A stretch of 12,704 nucleotides of DNA from Actinomycetota bacterium (GTDB lineage: Bacteria > Actinomycetota > Actinomycetes > S36-B12 > UBA10799). Below, piece by piece: positions 6,380-12,704 of this stretch. The position numbers were made by a program, and so were the translations under genes. The stretch covers positions 1 through 12,704 of the forward strand of contig JAUPKO010000565.1 of the NCBI GenBank assembly GCA_030837395.1, given 5' to 3'. The notes beneath the pieces were generated by a model, which did not search any database, was not told where the DNA came from, and saw only the letters and a list, made by a program, of their open reading frames with translations. Numbering within the stretch: the first letter of the stretch is position 1; each line of letters opens with the position of its first letter.

Positions 6380-7045
6380 ATGGCACGCATGGACCCCACC
6401 GAGCGCCGAGCCCTGGCCCGCCGGGCGGCACGCAAGGTGCTGGCGACGGGTGTGACGGCCGATCGACTGACCCTGCGCATGGTCGCCGAGCAGGCGGACA
6501 TGCCCCTGCCGACGCTGACCTACGTCTACGGTGCGATCACCGATCTGCTCGATGACCTGCGGTTCGAGTTCGAGACCCAAGTCGCGGCCACACAGTCCTG
6601 CATGGGGTCCGGCGGCTTGTCGAAGGAACTGCTCAAGATGTTCCGGGACTACCTGACGATCCTGTACAGCGATCCGTCCAATGTCGAGATCCTCCGGTGG
6701 CAATTCCAGTTGGTCGGACGTGGCGAGATCGTCCTGCCCGGCGGGATGTCGATGGCGCCCTGCCTCACCAAGATCCAGGAACGCTCCGGCGAGCAGTGGC
6801 GCCTCTCCGTCGACGACCTCTCCACCCTCGCACAGGCGATGATCTCGGGCATGCACGTGCAGTTCTTCGTACGAGGTGCCGACCGGGTCGCATTGAGGGC
6901 GTGGTGGCAAGAGGCGAGGATGGTCGTCGACGCCCTCGTGCGACTCGCCGAACCGGGTCCGGACCCATCCGATTACCGGCGGATGCGACTGCCCGCCGGC
7001 GTGGCGAGAAGTACGCCGGCCGAAGCCGCGAAGTCAGGCCACTGA
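6380..7045 (+). CDS. TetR-like transcriptional regulator (TetR3)
   Basis: This 221-residue protein starts at ATG 6380 or ATG 6389. The open frame extends back to 6305, but those extra residues overlap the divergent small gene and do not look real. Residues 8-22 form a basic helix 1 (ERRALARRAARKVLA). Residues 29-52 fit a TetR helix-turn-helix (RLTLRMVAEQADMPLPTLTYVYG, then AITDLLDDL). The Pro and Leu in the recognition helix make it a divergent member. The long helical C-terminal part with many Met and Trp is the expected ligand/dimer domain. The last 12 bases overlap the diguanylate cyclase gene tail to tail. No ribosome-binding site is visible. Likely target: the adjacent 58-residue gene and itself. 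Confidence 0.78.
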   Translation: MARMDPTERRALARRAARKVLATGVTADRLTLRMVAEQADMPLPTLTYVYGAITDLLDDLRFEFETQVAATQSCMGSGGLSKELLKMFRDYLTILYSDPSNVEILRWQFQLVGRGEIVLPGGMSMAPCLTKIQERSGEQWRLSVDDLSTLAQAMISGMHVQFFVRGADRVALRAWWQEARMVVDALVRLAEPGPDPSDYRRMRLPAGVARSTPAEAAKSGH

Positions 7046-8485
7046 GGAGGCGTCGGCCACTCCGACCGACAACTCGCCGACCGCCTGGGTCGCGACGCGA
7101 TCGCGGCCGGCGGCCTTCGCCGTGTACATGGCCTCGTCCGCGCTGTTGAGCGACTGATCAAGCAGGTCCAACGACTCCAACAGGGCCACTCCGATGCTGA
7201 GCCTGGGCGTGACTGTCGCGCCGCCGATCCGCACTGGAGTTCTCACGGTCACGCGGATCTTCTCCGCTGCGATGACCGCGCCCTCCAGGCCGGAAACATC
7301 GGAGAGAATGACGACGACCTCATCGCCACCCACGCGGGCAACGACATCACCGGCACGCACGCACTCGGCAATCCGGCCAGCCACAACACGCAGGAGTTCG
7401 TCCCCCGCCGCGTGGCCCAACGAGTCGTTGATCTGCTTGAAGTTGTCCAGGTCGCAGTAAGCAAGCGCTACCTCATCGCCGGTGCGCGGGGATCGTTCGA
7501 GCACCTGGCGCACCAGATCGCGCAGGCCCCATCGGTTGACCAGGCCGGTCAGTGCATCGTGCCGGGCCTGGTAACTCGCATCGTCGGCGGCGCGCTTCTG
7601 GTCGGTGACGTCGACGAACGACGTGACGACCGCGAACAATCGATCATCGTCCTGCCGACGCAGCGGGCGGCTGCTCACGTTGTGCCACCTCAACTCGCCG
7701 TCGAGAATCCAGCCGAGAACCGTGTTGACCACTGGCGCTCCGGTCCGCTGCACCACCGCGGACGGCCGCTCATGTGTCGCGAGACTCCGTCCGGTGACAT
7801 CCACGAAGGGCACCCGTTCGGCGAGGTTGAGCAGCGGCCTGCCGAGCAGTTCATCCGCCTCAACGCCGAGGAGCCCGACCGCAGCCGGGTTGACGAACAG
7901 AACGATGCCCGCGCCGTCGGTGACGATCACCCCCTCATGCAGGCCTGCCACGGTGGCGCGGTAGAGCTCCTCGGTCTCCGCCAGCCGCCGAGCCTCGGCC
8001 ACGTGGTCGGTGATGTCCAAGCACGATCCGACGAAGCCGGCGAATGCGCCGTCGGACTGAAACCAGGGGGCGCCCGCGTCGAGGATCTGCCGATACTCAC
8101 CATCCGCCCGCTGAAGTCGGTAGGTCATCTCGAACGGGGTGCGTTCGGCGAAGTGCGCGAGATAGGTCGCCATGCACGCCTCGGCGTCTTCACTGTGCAC
8201 GCCCGCCAGCCACCCAGCGCCGTACTCCTGCTCCAGCGTGCGCCCCCGCCATGACAGCCAAGCGTCGTTGAACACGGTGCACGACCCGGTGGTGTCCGAG
8301 ATCCATAGCAGCGCGGGGTGACGATTGGCCATCGCGCGCCAACGGTCGGCCTCGTACATCAACGCGTCCTGGATCAAGTCGTTGCCGGCGATCGGCTCGG
8401 CACTGCTCACCAGCCGTGGCCTCTCGCTCGAGCACCGTGTAACCAGCCAGGGCTGCCGAGCGGCGCCTGCGTTGGCATCCACCAT
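7034..8485 (-). CDS. Diguanylate cyclase, PAS-PAS-GGDEF
   Basis: This 483-residue protein starts at ATG 8485. GAGAGG lies about 7 bases upstream, which favours this start over the in-frame TTG at 8512. Two PAS sensor modules lie at about residues 48-162 (FNDAWLSWRG ... MTYRLQRADGEYRQIL ... CLDITD) and 170-300 (GVIVTDGAGIVLFVNPAA ... SFVDVTD). A GGDEF domain follows at about 306-465. Visible cyclase features are DALTGLVNR (310-318), CDLDNFKQIND (about 344-354, metal and substrate side chains) and the active-site loop GGDEV (386-390, Val in place of Phe). An inhibitory RxxD site (RAGD, 377-380) stands five residues before the loop, as in product-inhibited cyclases. It should convert two GTP to cyclic-di-GMP under control of its PAS domains. 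There is no EAL or HD-GYP partner domain, no membrane segment and no signal peptide, so it is cytosolic. The PAS ligand cannot be told from sequence. Confidence 0.93.
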   Translation of the reverse strand: MVDANAGAARQPWLVTRCSSERPRLVSSAEPIAGNDLIQDALMYEADRWRAMANRHPALLWISDTTGSCTVFNDAWLSWRGRTLEQEYGAGWLAGVHSEDAEACMATYLAHFAERTPFEMTYRLQRADGEYRQILDAGAPWFQSDGAFAGFVGSCLDITDHVAEARRLAETEELYRATVAGLHEGVIVTDGAGIVLFVNPAAVGLLGVEADELLGRPLLNLAERVPFVDVTGRSLATHERPSAVVQRTGAPVVNTVLGWILDGELRWHNVSSRPLRRQDDDRLFAVVTSFVDVTDQKRAADDASYQARHDALTGLVNRWGLRDLVRQVLERSPRTGDEVALAYCDLDNFKQINDSLGHAAGDELLRVVAGRIAECVRAGDVVARVGGDEVVVILSDVSGLEGAVIAAEKIRVTVRTPVRIGGATVTPRLSIGVALLESLDLLDQSLNSADEAMYTAKAAGRDRVATQAVGELSVGVADASSVA

Positions 8486-8496
8486 CACCGGACCTC

Positions 8497-8589
8497 TCAC
8501 ATAACCTTGCAATCTGCTAACTTTTTGCAGTCTAACACCTCTTCATCGAAGTGGGCCCACTTCTGATACTCGGATATGACAGCGGCCAT
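8497..8589 (-). CDS. Possible 30-residue upstream ORF (leader peptide) of the diguanylate cyclase
   Basis: From ATG 8589 the minus strand reads MAAVISEYQKWAHFDEEVL and then a DCKKLADC stretch, to TGA at 8497-8499. The stop lies inside the GAGAGG ribosome-binding site of the cyclase and 11 bases before its ATG, a spacing that would suit translational coupling or a leader peptide. Against it: there is no Shine-Dalgarno before 8589, two TTA codons are used (rare in such GC-rich genomes), and this A/T-richer stretch could simply be promoter DNA. The frame remains open for some distance upstream of the ATG. Confidence 0.3.
   Translation of the reverse strand: MAAVISEYQKWAHFDEEVLDCKKLADCKVM
8548..8563. 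promoter_or_regulatory. Perfect 16-bp palindrome GAAGTGGGCCCACTTC
   Basis: A gap-free perfect palindrome lies 63-78 bases upstream of the diguanylate cyclase start, in the A/T-richer segment that should hold its promoter. Perfect symmetry over 16 bases is unlikely by chance at a given place and fits a dimeric regulator's site. No regulator can be assigned. It also lies within the possible upstream ORF. Confidence 0.45.
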
Positions 8590-8737
8590 GGGCGGGTGGT
8601 GACCGCGTTTGGCCGGTGGAGTGCCTGCAACGACGGCCGCGGTCGCCGTCCTGGCCTGCTGATTGCGACGCGTCTTTTGGCGATGATCAGTGATTCCGCC
8701 ACAGCCGCAACAGGGTCGGCGCTGAGGCGGGATCGAG
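8590..8737. other. Intergenic gap with an imperfect hairpin
   Basis: No convincing gene is seen between the possible upstream ORF and the lysine-rich gene. Just after the lysine-rich stop, at 8696-8730, CCGCC pairs with GGCGG and GCCG (8704-8707) with CGGC (8717-8720). This forms an interrupted hairpin that could act as a weak terminator. There is no T-run on either strand. Confidence 0.3.
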
Positions 8738-8908
8738 CTACTTCTTTTTACCCTTGCCCTTGCTCTTGGCCTTATCGAGCGCCTTCTCCAGTTGGGCCCG
8801 CGTCTTGGGATCCTTGGCCTTCTCCTGCGCCTTTTTGCCCAGTTGGCTCAGCCGTTCCTGATTCTTCGGATCCTTCATCATCTTCTTGAGGCTGTCGCTC
8901 ATGCCCAT
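8738..8908 (-). CDS. Small lysine-rich basic protein, 56 residues
   Basis: The ATG at 8908 is preceded by AGGAGG at ideal distance, one of the strongest ribosome-binding sites in the window. This sets the start even though the frame stays open further upstream. The protein has about 18 lysines. It contains two similar segments (KKMMKDPKNQERLSQLGKKA and EKAKDPKTRAQLEKALDKAK), each a DPK turn followed by a predicted helix, and ends in an all-basic tail (KSKGKGKKK). This looks like a helical hairpin duplicated from one unit. The composition suggests binding to nucleic acid, ribosome or acidic membrane, but no family is recognised. It appears to be expressed on its own: a gap of 121 bases separates it from the end of the patatin gene. 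Confidence 0.78.
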   Translation of the reverse strand: MGMSDSLKKMMKDPKNQERLSQLGKKAQEKAKDPKTRAQLEKALDKAKSKGKGKKK

Positions 8909-8941
8909 TGCGGATTCCTCCTGGTTCGGGGGTCGTGCTCG

Positions 8942-8947
8942 ACAGTA
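8942..8947 (-). promoter_or_regulatory. Possible -10 box (TACTGT) of the lysine-rich gene
   Basis: On the minus strand TACTGT fits TAnnnT and lies 34 bases before the ATG at 8908. This would give a leader of roughly 27 bases containing the AGGAGG site. No good -35 element is visible, so the call is tentative. Confidence 0.3.
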
Positions 8948-9029
8948 TCCCGCGTTCACGCAAGCTTCGACGGAGTTGCATGCACCTCCACTGCCCGGGG
9001 CTGCTGAGGCTGAGCACGGACGTCTGCGC

Positions 9030-10409
9030 CTAGGCCACCTCCGGCTGGACGCTCCAGGTATCGGCCTTGGCTGGCAGCGTGAGGCCCATCGCCCGCCACT
9101 CGGCAAGCGAGGTCGCCACCAGCCGCTTCGCACTCTCCAATGCGCGCGCGGCCCCCGAACCGCTGCCCTCCGACCCGTCGGTGCCGGTGTCCTCGCCGAT
9201 CCCGTGCTCCAGGTACCAGGAGCGCAGCCGACCCGTGACGATGAGATCGGCAAGTTCGTGGGCGCGGGCACGGTCGTCGTCGCGAAGCTTTGAGGTCTCC
9301 CCGCAGGCCCGCAGCCAGCCGTAGTCGATGTTGATGTTCATCAAGCCCGGCTCGGTCTCGAACAGGCCGATCGCCAGGATGGTCGGGTCGATGACGATCA
9401 GCCGGGTGCCGTCGGGCCGGTGCATCGCGAGGTCCCGGCGCTGCTGCCCGTACAGGGTCACGTACACCTGTGAGCGCAGCAGGACCGAGAACATGTTGGT
9501 CGTGGCGTAGTCCACCTCCGGGGCCGGGCACTCAAGCGAGTCGGCAAGCACCGCGTAAACATCTGTCGCGCCGAGCGCGAAGGCAGGCGCCACCGGGATG
9601 TTCTGCAGCACGCCCCCGTCGACGTACACGTCGTCGCCGATCGGCCGCGGCGCGAACACCATGGGAACGCTGGATGAGGCGAGCACGCCCTCGACCACCC
9701 CGGGCGAAGGATCGCCGGGCACCGGGGTCACCCCGTCCTGCTCGACCATGGCACCGAACTGGGTCACGTACCGCACGCGGCCGGCATTGAGCGCCGTCAC
9801 CGTGAGCCGAAGCTCCAACCCCTCTCGGGCGATCGCCGCCAGATCCAGGGGCGCCGGGCCCTGGCCTGGGGTCTTGCCCAGGAATGCCTCCCCGAGGGGG
9901 TCGATGACCGCCAGTGACTGGGCGTTGGCACTGAGCCCCTTGATGGCCTTGTGCGTCATCGCCAGACCGGAGACCACCGAGCGGGCTACGTCGAGCCCCT
10001 GGGCCATGGCGGTGACCTTCGCGCCGTCAGTCGCGTCGGCGAGCACATCCTCGGCCAGCGTGGGATCCGCCGGGATCGTCGGGCGCATCGTCCCGGCCAT
10101 GAGTTCGCGGACGTCGACGGCCAGCGGAGTGCCCTCCAGCCCGGTCAGCCAGGGCTGCGGTTCAAAGGCGACACCTGGCACACCCATGCGGATCACGTCG
10201 TCGCGCAGCACCGTCGCAGCCGTGTGGAACTCCTCCGGCGTCCGTGCCTGCGCGAGCACGGAGGCACAGATGGCACCTGCGGAGGTGCCCGTGATGACCT
10301 TCGGGATGAGCCCGGCCTCGCGGATCAGGTAGTCGAGCGCCCCAGCCGAGAAGGACCCCCGGGCACCGCCACCGCCCAAGGCAAAGCCCACTGTTCGTTT
10401 CGCCACCAC
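9030..10409 (-). CDS. Patatin-like phospholipase
   Basis: The open frame reaches back to 10586, but residues before the conserved start are Arg/Cys-rich and not protein-like. GTG 10409 (or GTG 10406), with AAGGA upstream, gives 459 residues beginning a few residues before the conserved RTVGFALGGGGARGSFSAG. Numbered from 10409, the oxyanion loop GGGGARG is at 12-18, the nucleophile motif GTSAG has Ser43, and the catalytic Asp is D264 in YVDGGVLQNIP. All parts of the Ser-Asp dyad are present, so the enzyme should be an active acyl-hydrolase on lipid esters. There is no signal peptide, so it acts in the cytosol or on the inner membrane face. It is longer than a minimal patatin domain: an insert of about 100 residues (about 75-190) sits between nucleophile and Asp, and the C-terminal region has a Gly/Ser-rich linker (GSEGSGSGAA). 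It stands alone, with no visible operon partner. Confidence 0.9.
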   Translation of the reverse strand: MVAKRTVGFALGGGGARGSFSAGALDYLIREAGLIPKVITGTSAGAICASVLAQARTPEEFHTAATVLRDDVIRMGVPGVAFEPQPWLTGLEGTPLAVDVRELMAGTMRPTIPADPTLAEDVLADATDGAKVTAMAQGLDVARSVVSGLAMTHKAIKGLSANAQSLAVIDPLGEAFLGKTPGQGPAPLDLAAIAREGLELRLTVTALNAGRVRYVTQFGAMVEQDGVTPVPGDPSPGVVEGVLASSSVPMVFAPRPIGDDVYVDGGVLQNIPVAPAFALGATDVYAVLADSLECPAPEVDYATTNMFSVLLRSQVYVTLYGQQRRDLAMHRPDGTRLIVIDPTILAIGLFETEPGLMNINIDYGWLRACGETSKLRDDDRARAHELADLIVTGRLRSWYLEHGIGEDTGTDGSEGSGSGAARALESAKRLVATSLAEWRAMGLTLPAKADTWSVQPEVA

Positions 10410-10644
10410 TGCACGGTAGTCCTTCGAGGCCGTCGCGGCCCGGTAGTCAGTTCGGAGGCCGCGGCCACGGCACCTGGCCAAGATGCGCGTGGCGCACCTG
10501 GTGATGACGCGCAGACAGGGCACCTCGGTGCTCCACCGGGTCGAGAACGGCCACATCCGGCAACTCGTGATCGACACGATCGCCACGTCGAGAGCACCTC
10601 CTCGACGAGGTTCCGGCGCATCACCGGCCTTCGGAAGTCACCCG
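10410..10644. other. Gap between divergent patatin and CDF remnant; two inverted repeats
   Basis: I see no gene I can defend here. An open frame from ATG 10483 reads through to the CDF remnant and contains a protein-like piece (VLHRVENGHIRQLVIDTI), possibly a fragment, but I do not recognise it. Two symmetric sites stand close together: GATCG-ACA-CGATC at 10569-10581 and a 7-bp stem (CGTCGAG with CTCGACG, 8-base loop) at 10586-10607. The octamer CGGTAGTC is repeated near 10413-10420 and 10441-10448. Confidence 0.35.
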
Positions 10645-11030
10645 ATGAGTCTCCTGCGCCGGTTGACGCATGCTTCGGCCGAGGTGTTCGGCGCACATTC
10701 GCACGAGGTCGCCGAGCCCTATGGATCAGCCTGGCGGTGCTGGCGGTTCCGGCCGCATTGCAGGGCGTCGTGGTGGTCATGTCGGGCTCGGTCGCCCTCT
10801 TGACCCTGGTCGCCGTACTGCTGGGTGTCGGCGGCCTCGCCGTCGGCTGGGCCTGGGCGAACACCGGGGTCGGCCTGATGATCACCTTCGCACTGCTCGG
10901 GGTCCTGCGATCAGGCGTGCGGCACGTCGGCGCGCGCCTCATGGACGCGCTGGAACCGAAACTCATGATCGCCGCACGCAGCACCATCGACTCCACGCAG
11001 GGAGTCCAGTCGGTGACAGCCCTGCGGATT
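10645..11030 (+). pseudogene. Decayed CDF cation-efflux transporter (frameshift plus internal deletion)
   Basis: ATG 10645 has GGAAG at a fair distance upstream and begins MSLLRRLTHASAEVFGAHSHEVAE, like the His-rich N-terminus of CDF exporters. At about 10710-10716 the homology jumps to another frame (RALWISLAVLAVPAALQ, first membrane segment, then SGSVALL). At about 10802/10803 it passes in frame straight to the last membrane segment (VAVLLGVGGLAVGWAWANTGVGLMITF) and the start of the cytoplasmic domain (RLMDALEPKL ... DSTQGVQSVTALRI). Compared with intact relatives, as I remember them, about 120 residues are missing. These include membrane segments 2-5 and both HxxxD metal sites. Homology ends near 11030, just before the convergent HNH gene stops at 11042. 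It cannot be a working transporter. Confidence 0.75.
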
Positions 11031-11041
11031 GCCCTGTCCGC

Positions 11042-12704
11042 CTACCAGTGCTCGAGGGGTGGGTCGGGGTGGTCACTGTGCGTGAGGCCGGAGGGCAACG
11101 TCCAGGTCCAACCGGTGGGGGGTGGCGGGTCGGGATCCTGGTCGTGACTGGACTCCGGTGAAGCAGACATCGAGGATGCAGACGCTGATGGTTGCCAAGT
11201 GATCAATCCGAATCCGTGGTGGGTCTTGAGGTTGTGGTGTCGCCGGCACAGCGGTCCGAGGTTGGATGCCACAGATCCCGGTTCGCCGGGCCAGGGCACA
11301 GTGTGGTCGAGGTCGCAGTTGACCGCTCGGCGGTTGCAGCCGGGCATGCCGCACGAGGGTTCCCGGGCCCGGATCAGCCGGGCCAGCGCCGCAGAGGGCA
11401 CGTACGTGCGCGACCCAGTCGCTACCACCTGCCCGGTCGCGGGGTCTGTGATCAATAGTCGCCAGCGGCCGTCCGTCGCGAGTTCCCGGGCGATATCGGC
11501 CGCGATCGGTCCCAGCCCCGGCACCTCAGCGGGGTGATCAGTCAGCCCGAGCAGATCGGTCAGGGTGCACACCACCGCAATCTCGGCCCGCCCGAACCGG
11601 GGCAACGGCCCGGTCGACCCTGCCGCCGGCCCGCAGTCCCCGCCCCCGCCGGCGGGGTCGCCGAGGTCGGGGCCCGCGTTGGGGTCAGTGCCAGGACTGC
11701 CGAGGCCGCAGGGGCCGGCGTGGTCGCTTGGCTCGTCGTCGCTGTGGGTATCGCCGTCGCTGTGGGTATCGCCGTCGCCGTGGGTGGTGACGTCGCCGTG
11801 GACAGTGACGTCGGGGGTGTCGGGGCGGGTGATGACGTCGGCGGGAGTGCGGCCGAGGAGGAGGTCGACGAGCAGGTCGGCTTGCACTTGGTCGGCGGTG
11901 CGGTCATCCCCGGCGTCGCGCCGATCCCTGGCCCCAGCTGCGGCTTGAGCACTCAATCGGTTGGCGATGCGGTGAGCATCAACATCGCGGATCAGCGCTG
12001 AGCACCACGCCATCCCATCCCCATCGGGGGTCATCGACACCCGCCGGCGGGCATAGGCTGTGCGCCGCGCCTCCTGCACCGCCTCACGGGCCAGGGCCAG
12101 CACGGCGGCCTTCGTCGCCTTGCGCAGTTCGGTCGCCGTCAACGGACGCCGGCCCTGCCCGCGGCGCCGCCGAACTTTCGCGACCACCGCGGCCACCACA
12201 GTGACACGGGACTCGTCGTCGAGGTTGGCGGTTTCCGCCAGGATCGCGCGCACCCCGGGGGTGAAGATCAACCCCTCGCCGATGAGCGCGGCGAGGTTAG
12301 GGTGGGCTGACACATCGCGGGCGCCGCCGATGCGGGTGTCGGCCGAAGCCGGGGACAGCGCCAGCATCGGGGCCAACTCCTCGCGCGCCGGGTCGGTCAC
12401 CGACGCCCGGGCACAGCCGACAGGATCGGGAGTCACCTGCTCCGCGCCGGCGACGTCCACGATGCCGCGCTGGGCCTGCCACGTCGCCCACGACACGCAC
12501 GCCTCCCACGCCGCGGCGATGAGCAGTTGGCAGGCGCACGGGAACCCCGGCCGGCTACCTGGCACCGGCACCCCCATCGGATCCACCACACCTGCCACCC
12601 TGGCGTCAGCGGAGGTGCCTGCGCTGTCGGCGCAACCGGTGGTCTCGACGTCGCCGGCCTCCCGATGATCGGCCGGACACACCCCGACGTGCAACGCGGA
12701 AAGG
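11042..12704 (-). CDS. DUF222 / HNH endonuclease domain protein (13E12-repeat type), 5' end outside or at window edge
   Basis: The frame is open to the right edge. TTG 12694 is the first possible start inside the window, and the true start may lie outside. Numbering from 12694 (550 residues), the DUF222 region covers about residues 50-300 (LLIAAAWEACVSWATWQAQRGIVDV ... LTATELRKATKAAVLALAREA). An acidic, Gly/Pro/Asp-rich linker at about 270-350 follows. The C-terminal HNH nuclease fold has C448, C453, the DLDHTVPW core (D463, H464), Asn before C483, and HH 486-487. All metal-binding positions are present. Such proteins occur in many copies in actinobacterial genomes and are thought to be selfish or recombination-associated nucleases, but their role is not settled. 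The tail is Pro/Ser-rich. A tandem DNA repeat lies in the linker. Confidence 0.88.
   Translation of the reverse strand, partial: LSALHVGVCPADHREAGDVETTGCADSAGTSADARVAGVVDPMGVPVPGSRPGFPCACQLLIAAAWEACVSWATWQAQRGIVDVAGAEQVTPDPVGCARASVTDPAREELAPMLALSPASADTRIGGARDVSAHPNLAALIGEGLIFTPGVRAILAETANLDDESRVTVVAAVVAKVRRRRGQGRRPLTATELRKATKAAVLALAREAVQEARRTAYARRRVSMTPDGDGMAWCSALIRDVDAHRIANRLSAQAAAGARDRRDAGDDRTADQVQADLLVDLLLGRTPADVITRPDTPDVTVHGDVTTHGDGDTHSDGDTHSDDEPSDHAGPCGLGSPGTDPNAGPDLGDPAGGGGDCGPAAGSTGPLPRFGRAEIAVVCTLTDLLGLTDHPAEVPGLGPIAADIARELATDGRWRLLITDPATGQVVATGSRTYVPSAALARLIRAREPSCGMPGCNRRAVNCDLDHTVPWPGEPGSVASNLGPLCRRHHNLKTHHGFGLITWQPSASASSMSASPESSHDQDPDPPPPTGWTWTLPSGLTHSDHPDPPLEHW
11741..11812. repeat. 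18-bp tandem repeat, four units, inside the DUF222/HNH gene
   Basis: Four adjoining 18-bp units occupy the stretch. Units 1 and 2 are identical (GCTGTGGGTATCGCCGTC). Units 3 and 4 are diverged (GCCGTGGGTGGTGACGTC and GCCGTGGACAGTGACGTC). The length is a multiple of three, so copy number can change without frameshift. On the minus strand each unit encodes six residues of the type DGDTHS / DVTTHG, giving an Asp/His/Thr-rich linker between the DUF222 and HNH regions. Confidence 0.9.

Noticed and set aside
7412..8254. Plus-strand open frame opposite the diguanylate cyclase
   Set aside because: It is a shadow of the PAS-GGDEF gene. No motif, and His/Arg-rich composition.
8551..8889. Plus-strand open frame opposite the lysine-rich gene
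   Set aside because: The translation is Ser/Pro/Cys low-complexity. The opposite strand has a strong Shine-Dalgarno and regular helical protein.
10410..10586. N-terminal extension of the patatin protein to 10586
   Set aside because: The extension is Arg/Cys/Thr-rich and lacks family resemblance. A GTG with a fair ribosome-binding site stands just before the conserved motif.
9951..10640. Plus-strand frame running from inside the patatin gene to the CDF remnant
   Set aside because: Its first part is antisense to the conserved patatin catalytic region and is Arg/Gly-rich. Only the part after about 10713 resembles a protein.
11741..11812. CRISPR-like array
   Set aside because: The units adjoin without spacers and encode part of a protein, so this is a coding tandem repeat.

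Overview
This window is high-GC DNA with dense, mostly G/C-ending coding frames, a lipoprotein with a lipobox, several starts that look leaderless, three TetR-type regulators and a DUF222/HNH ('13E12 repeat' type) protein. Together these point to a member of the Actinomycetota. The sequence does not let me name a genus. I see no tRNA, rRNA, CRISPR array, transposase or phage module.

Left part (1-2831). The 3' part of an unrecognised helical protein runs off the left edge. It meets head-on, with a 9-base gap, a phospholipase D-family lipoprotein carrying two complete HKD motifs. A TetR regulator is divergent from the lipoprotein across 47 bases.

Middle part (2832-6063). The first TetR gene overlaps the 3' end of a GT1-type glycosyltransferase gene tail to tail. 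The glycosyltransferase is broken: its N-terminal piece and its C-terminal two thirds lie in different frames, and about 45 family residues are missing at the junction. It is joined by an ATGA overlap to a second TetR gene. Upstream of that TetR lies an almost perfect 26-bp inverted repeat, probably its operator. On the far side of the operator is a short cation-diffusion-facilitator-like transporter with a Cys/Asp-rich tail and a probable leaderless start.

Right-middle part (6064-9029). A 58-residue unknown protein is divergent from a third TetR-like regulator, with an inverted repeat between them. Next is a PAS-PAS-GGDEF diguanylate cyclase, preceded by a possible 30-codon upstream ORF whose stop lies in the cyclase's ribosome-binding site. 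A 56-residue lysine-rich protein follows.

Right part (9030-12704). A patatin-like phospholipase gene comes first. Then there is a decayed second CDF transporter gene, with an out-of-frame junction and an internal deletion that removed both HxxxD metal sites. A DUF222/HNH protein runs off the right edge and contains an 18-bp tandem repeat.

The genes do not form one obvious pathway. The recurring pattern is a TetR gene beside a small or surface/transport gene, plus gene decay by internal deletion: two broken genes in 12.7 kb, one of them next to the HNH element. I did not find a convincing new multi-gene system. The best leads are the TetR2 operator region, the small protein/TetR3 pair, and the possible uORF in front of the diguanylate cyclase.
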